Shown piece after piece: positions 62,519 through 64,000 of a DNA stretch of 64,000 nt. The position numbers and the translations under genes were made by a program. This stretch comes from Ailanthus altissimus (Eukaryota > Streptophyta > Magnoliopsida > Sapindales > Simaroubaceae), in contig OX327710.1 of assembly GCA_946807835.1 (NCBI GenBank), forward strand, positions 18,650,501 to 18,714,500, in the 5' to 3' direction. A model generated the notes under the pieces. That model saw only the letters and a program-made list of their open reading frames with translations, had not been told where the DNA came from and searched no databases. Each line of letters opens with the position of its first letter. Within the stretch, counting starts at the first letter, position 1.

Positions 62519-63470
62519 ATGGCTAATACAAGTGACATAATATCTCAAGAGATTTGCCTTGACGTTCCATTAAAGATCAATTCACCTGGCTTGGTCAGGC
62601 AATTTCAAAGTAATAATAGGGATTACATTTGGCTGGATTATACAGTGCCAAGAACCATGTTGCTGATAGTTATAATGTTTGCTATTTCCCAAGCATCTCA
62701 TTTCGTGCTCAAACGCTTAGGATTGCCAATTTTAATCTCCCAGATTATTGTAAGCATTTTTTTTACCTATATTCTTTACTCGTGTTTACCTGTATCCTAA
62801 ATAGACACAAATAACAACTTTTTAAAAAAAGTTTTCCTCATTATCTGTTGAATTGAAAATCACGAGGACCCTTTTTCTTTTGATGTATTAAAATAAAGAA
62901 TTTGTCATGATTTATGTGAAACAGGCTGGCCTAATGCTCTCTCGGCCAGCACTAGAAGGAATAAAGTTGGCAGATAAGGTAATTACACGACAGAATGTAC
63001 AATTGCTTGGTGCCTTGGGAGAATTTGGGTATGCATTTTTCATATTTCTCAGTGGAGTGAAAATGAATGCAAGCATGGTGAAGAGGGTGGGAAGAAAGGC
63101 CTGGTTTGTTGGGATTGTAGCTGTGGCAATACCTCTTGTTTGTGCTCTATCACTATTAGCCTGGTTCGATAAGCAAGAAGATGCAGATATGATAAGCTTT
63201 TCTCTTGCACAAATGTATTACATCACAACTTTTCCTATCATCAATTGCCTTCTCACGGATTTGAAAATCCTAAACTCAGAACTCGGTAGACTAGCACAAT
63301 CATCGGCTATGGTAGCTGATATTTTGAGCTTATCTTCTTTTATTATAATCACCTTGATAAAAGTAGCAGAGCAATCTATGCTGAGTAAACTGGGAGTTAT
63401 TGTTCTTTTCATCGTCTGCTGCGACCAGCCATGTTATTCATAGTTAGAACCACGCCAGAAGGAGGGAAAG
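62519..63470 (+). pseudogene. CHX-type cation/H+ exchanger, N-terminal part, broken by a frameshift and a copia insertion
   Basis: Exon 1 62519-62749 (77 codons; donor ATT|GTAAGC), exon 2 from 62925 (acceptor ACAG|GCTGGC), in phase. It encodes the start of a CPA2/CHX transporter: MANTSDIISQEICLDVPLKI, membrane helices (MLLIVIMFAISQASHFVLKR; LGLPILISQIIAGLMLSRPA), LLGALGEFGYAFFIFLSGVK and TTFPIINCLLTDLKILNSEL. Near 63405-63423 the frame slips; in the next frame LRPAMLFIVRTTPEGGK continues the family pattern. At 63473 a copia LTR cuts the gene. The usual protein is about 800 residues; about 260 remain. A giant intron holding the copia element is conceivable but the frameshift argues against function. 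Confidence 0.82.
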
Positions 63471-63472
63471 TA

Positions 63473-64000
63473 TGTTGGAAATGAAACACTCACACAAACA
63501 ACTTTTATTCAAACTCAAATAAATATTACAAGAGTACTCTCACTCAAAAACAAGATACTACAACTCACTCTTTATTAGAGTTTACTTCTTCACTCACTTA
63601 GAAGCTCTTAATTTTTCTTGATACTTAAACTAAAATGGGGAGGGGTATTTATACTACTTAAGAACAATTCTACACCACACAAATAAACTAATCCAAAATT
63701 AAAATAACCATACACCTCATTCTTCTTCATTCTTCTCCATCCTTCCAAATTATTCACATGCTTAATTACCACACCCTAGAAGATTCTAGGTAGAAGTTTA
63801 GTAGTTTTGGACCTTGATTATGGACTTGAACTCCAATTTGATTGATTTTGGGTTTAGGCTCCCATAATGGATCAAGTTTATGATCCAACACCCCCCCTTA
63901 AACTTGATCTTAAGTTCCTTAATCTTATGAAGTCTTCGCTTGTTAGTGGTTTGGTAAAAATATCGGCAACTTGATCTTGTGACTTCACATGTTCAACTTG
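63473..64000 (-). mobile_element. Ty1/copia element: 3' LTR (63473-63890) and end of pol, continues beyond the window
   Basis: The LTR starts TGTTGGAAATG and ends GATCCAACA on the plus strand (418 bp), with matching inverted ends TGTTGGA/TCCAACA. A polypurine tract, TAAGGGGGGG on the minus strand (63900-63891), adjoins it, so the element runs on the minus strand and this is its 3' LTR. Beyond it (63892-64000) the frame encodes the RNase H end (HVKSQDQVADIFTKPLTSED), with no stop in the part visible. It may be younger than the other elements here. The rest lies outside the window. Confidence 0.88.

Overview
The window is nuclear DNA from a flowering plant, very likely a eudicot. It is AT-rich, its genes have short exons and long GT-AG introns, several proteins match plant-specific families closely, and nested LTR and L1-type retrotransposons fill much of the second half. 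No prokaryotic operons, CRISPR arrays, or certain tRNA or rRNA genes were seen. I cannot name the species.

The first half is gene-bearing. At the left edge, on the minus strand, is a decayed copy of the chloroplast pseudoprotease gene FTSHI2 (EMB2083), with two nonsense codons, a 2-bp frameshift and damaged AAA motifs. Next, all on the minus strand, come a CASP-like four-helix membrane protein (three exons), the nucleoporin NUP35 (three coding exons) and a small three-exon gene for a protein of about 118 residues that I do not recognise. From memory, the order FTSHI2 - CASPL - NUP35 matches Arabidopsis At3g16290-At3g16310, so this looks like an ancestral syntenic block in which the FTSHI2 copy has died. 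VPS37 (ESCRT-I, seven exons, plus strand) follows, then a GATA zinc-finger transcription factor (two exons, minus strand). The stretches between hold two related LTR remnants (14.9-15.9 kb and 16.5-17.6 kb), small repeats and AT-rich sequence without genes.

From 35.7 to 46.0 kb is a three-level nest. A broken L1-type LINE is interrupted by a Ty1/copia element with two 335-bp LTRs, and that element is interrupted by a 2.75-kb Ty3-type solo LTR flanked by a near-perfect 5-bp target duplication. An intact, single-coding-exon SEC13 gene follows (46.6-47.5 kb, minus). Just upstream of it is a 795-bp fold-back element with a perfect 30-bp-arm palindrome at its centre.

The last 14 kb holds two broken CHX-type cation/H+ exchanger genes. 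One, on the minus strand (49.7-52.5 kb), keeps only the C-terminal half and is split by an LTR element. The other, on the plus strand (62.5-63.5 kb), keeps only the N-terminal part and is cut by a copia element that runs off the right edge. Between them lie a degenerate Ty3 relic, whose chromodomain end forms 401-bp tandem repeats, and the 5' half of a second copia element whose LTR matches the solo LTR at 16.5 kb.

I found no convincing new biochemical system. The most noteworthy signals are the dead FTSHI2 copy at its syntenic position, the nested retroelement history, the fold-back element beside SEC13, the GC-rich minisatellite inside a copia LTR, the paired broken CHX genes, and the small spliced gene. 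All gene models come from reading by eye; no alignment or transcript data were used.
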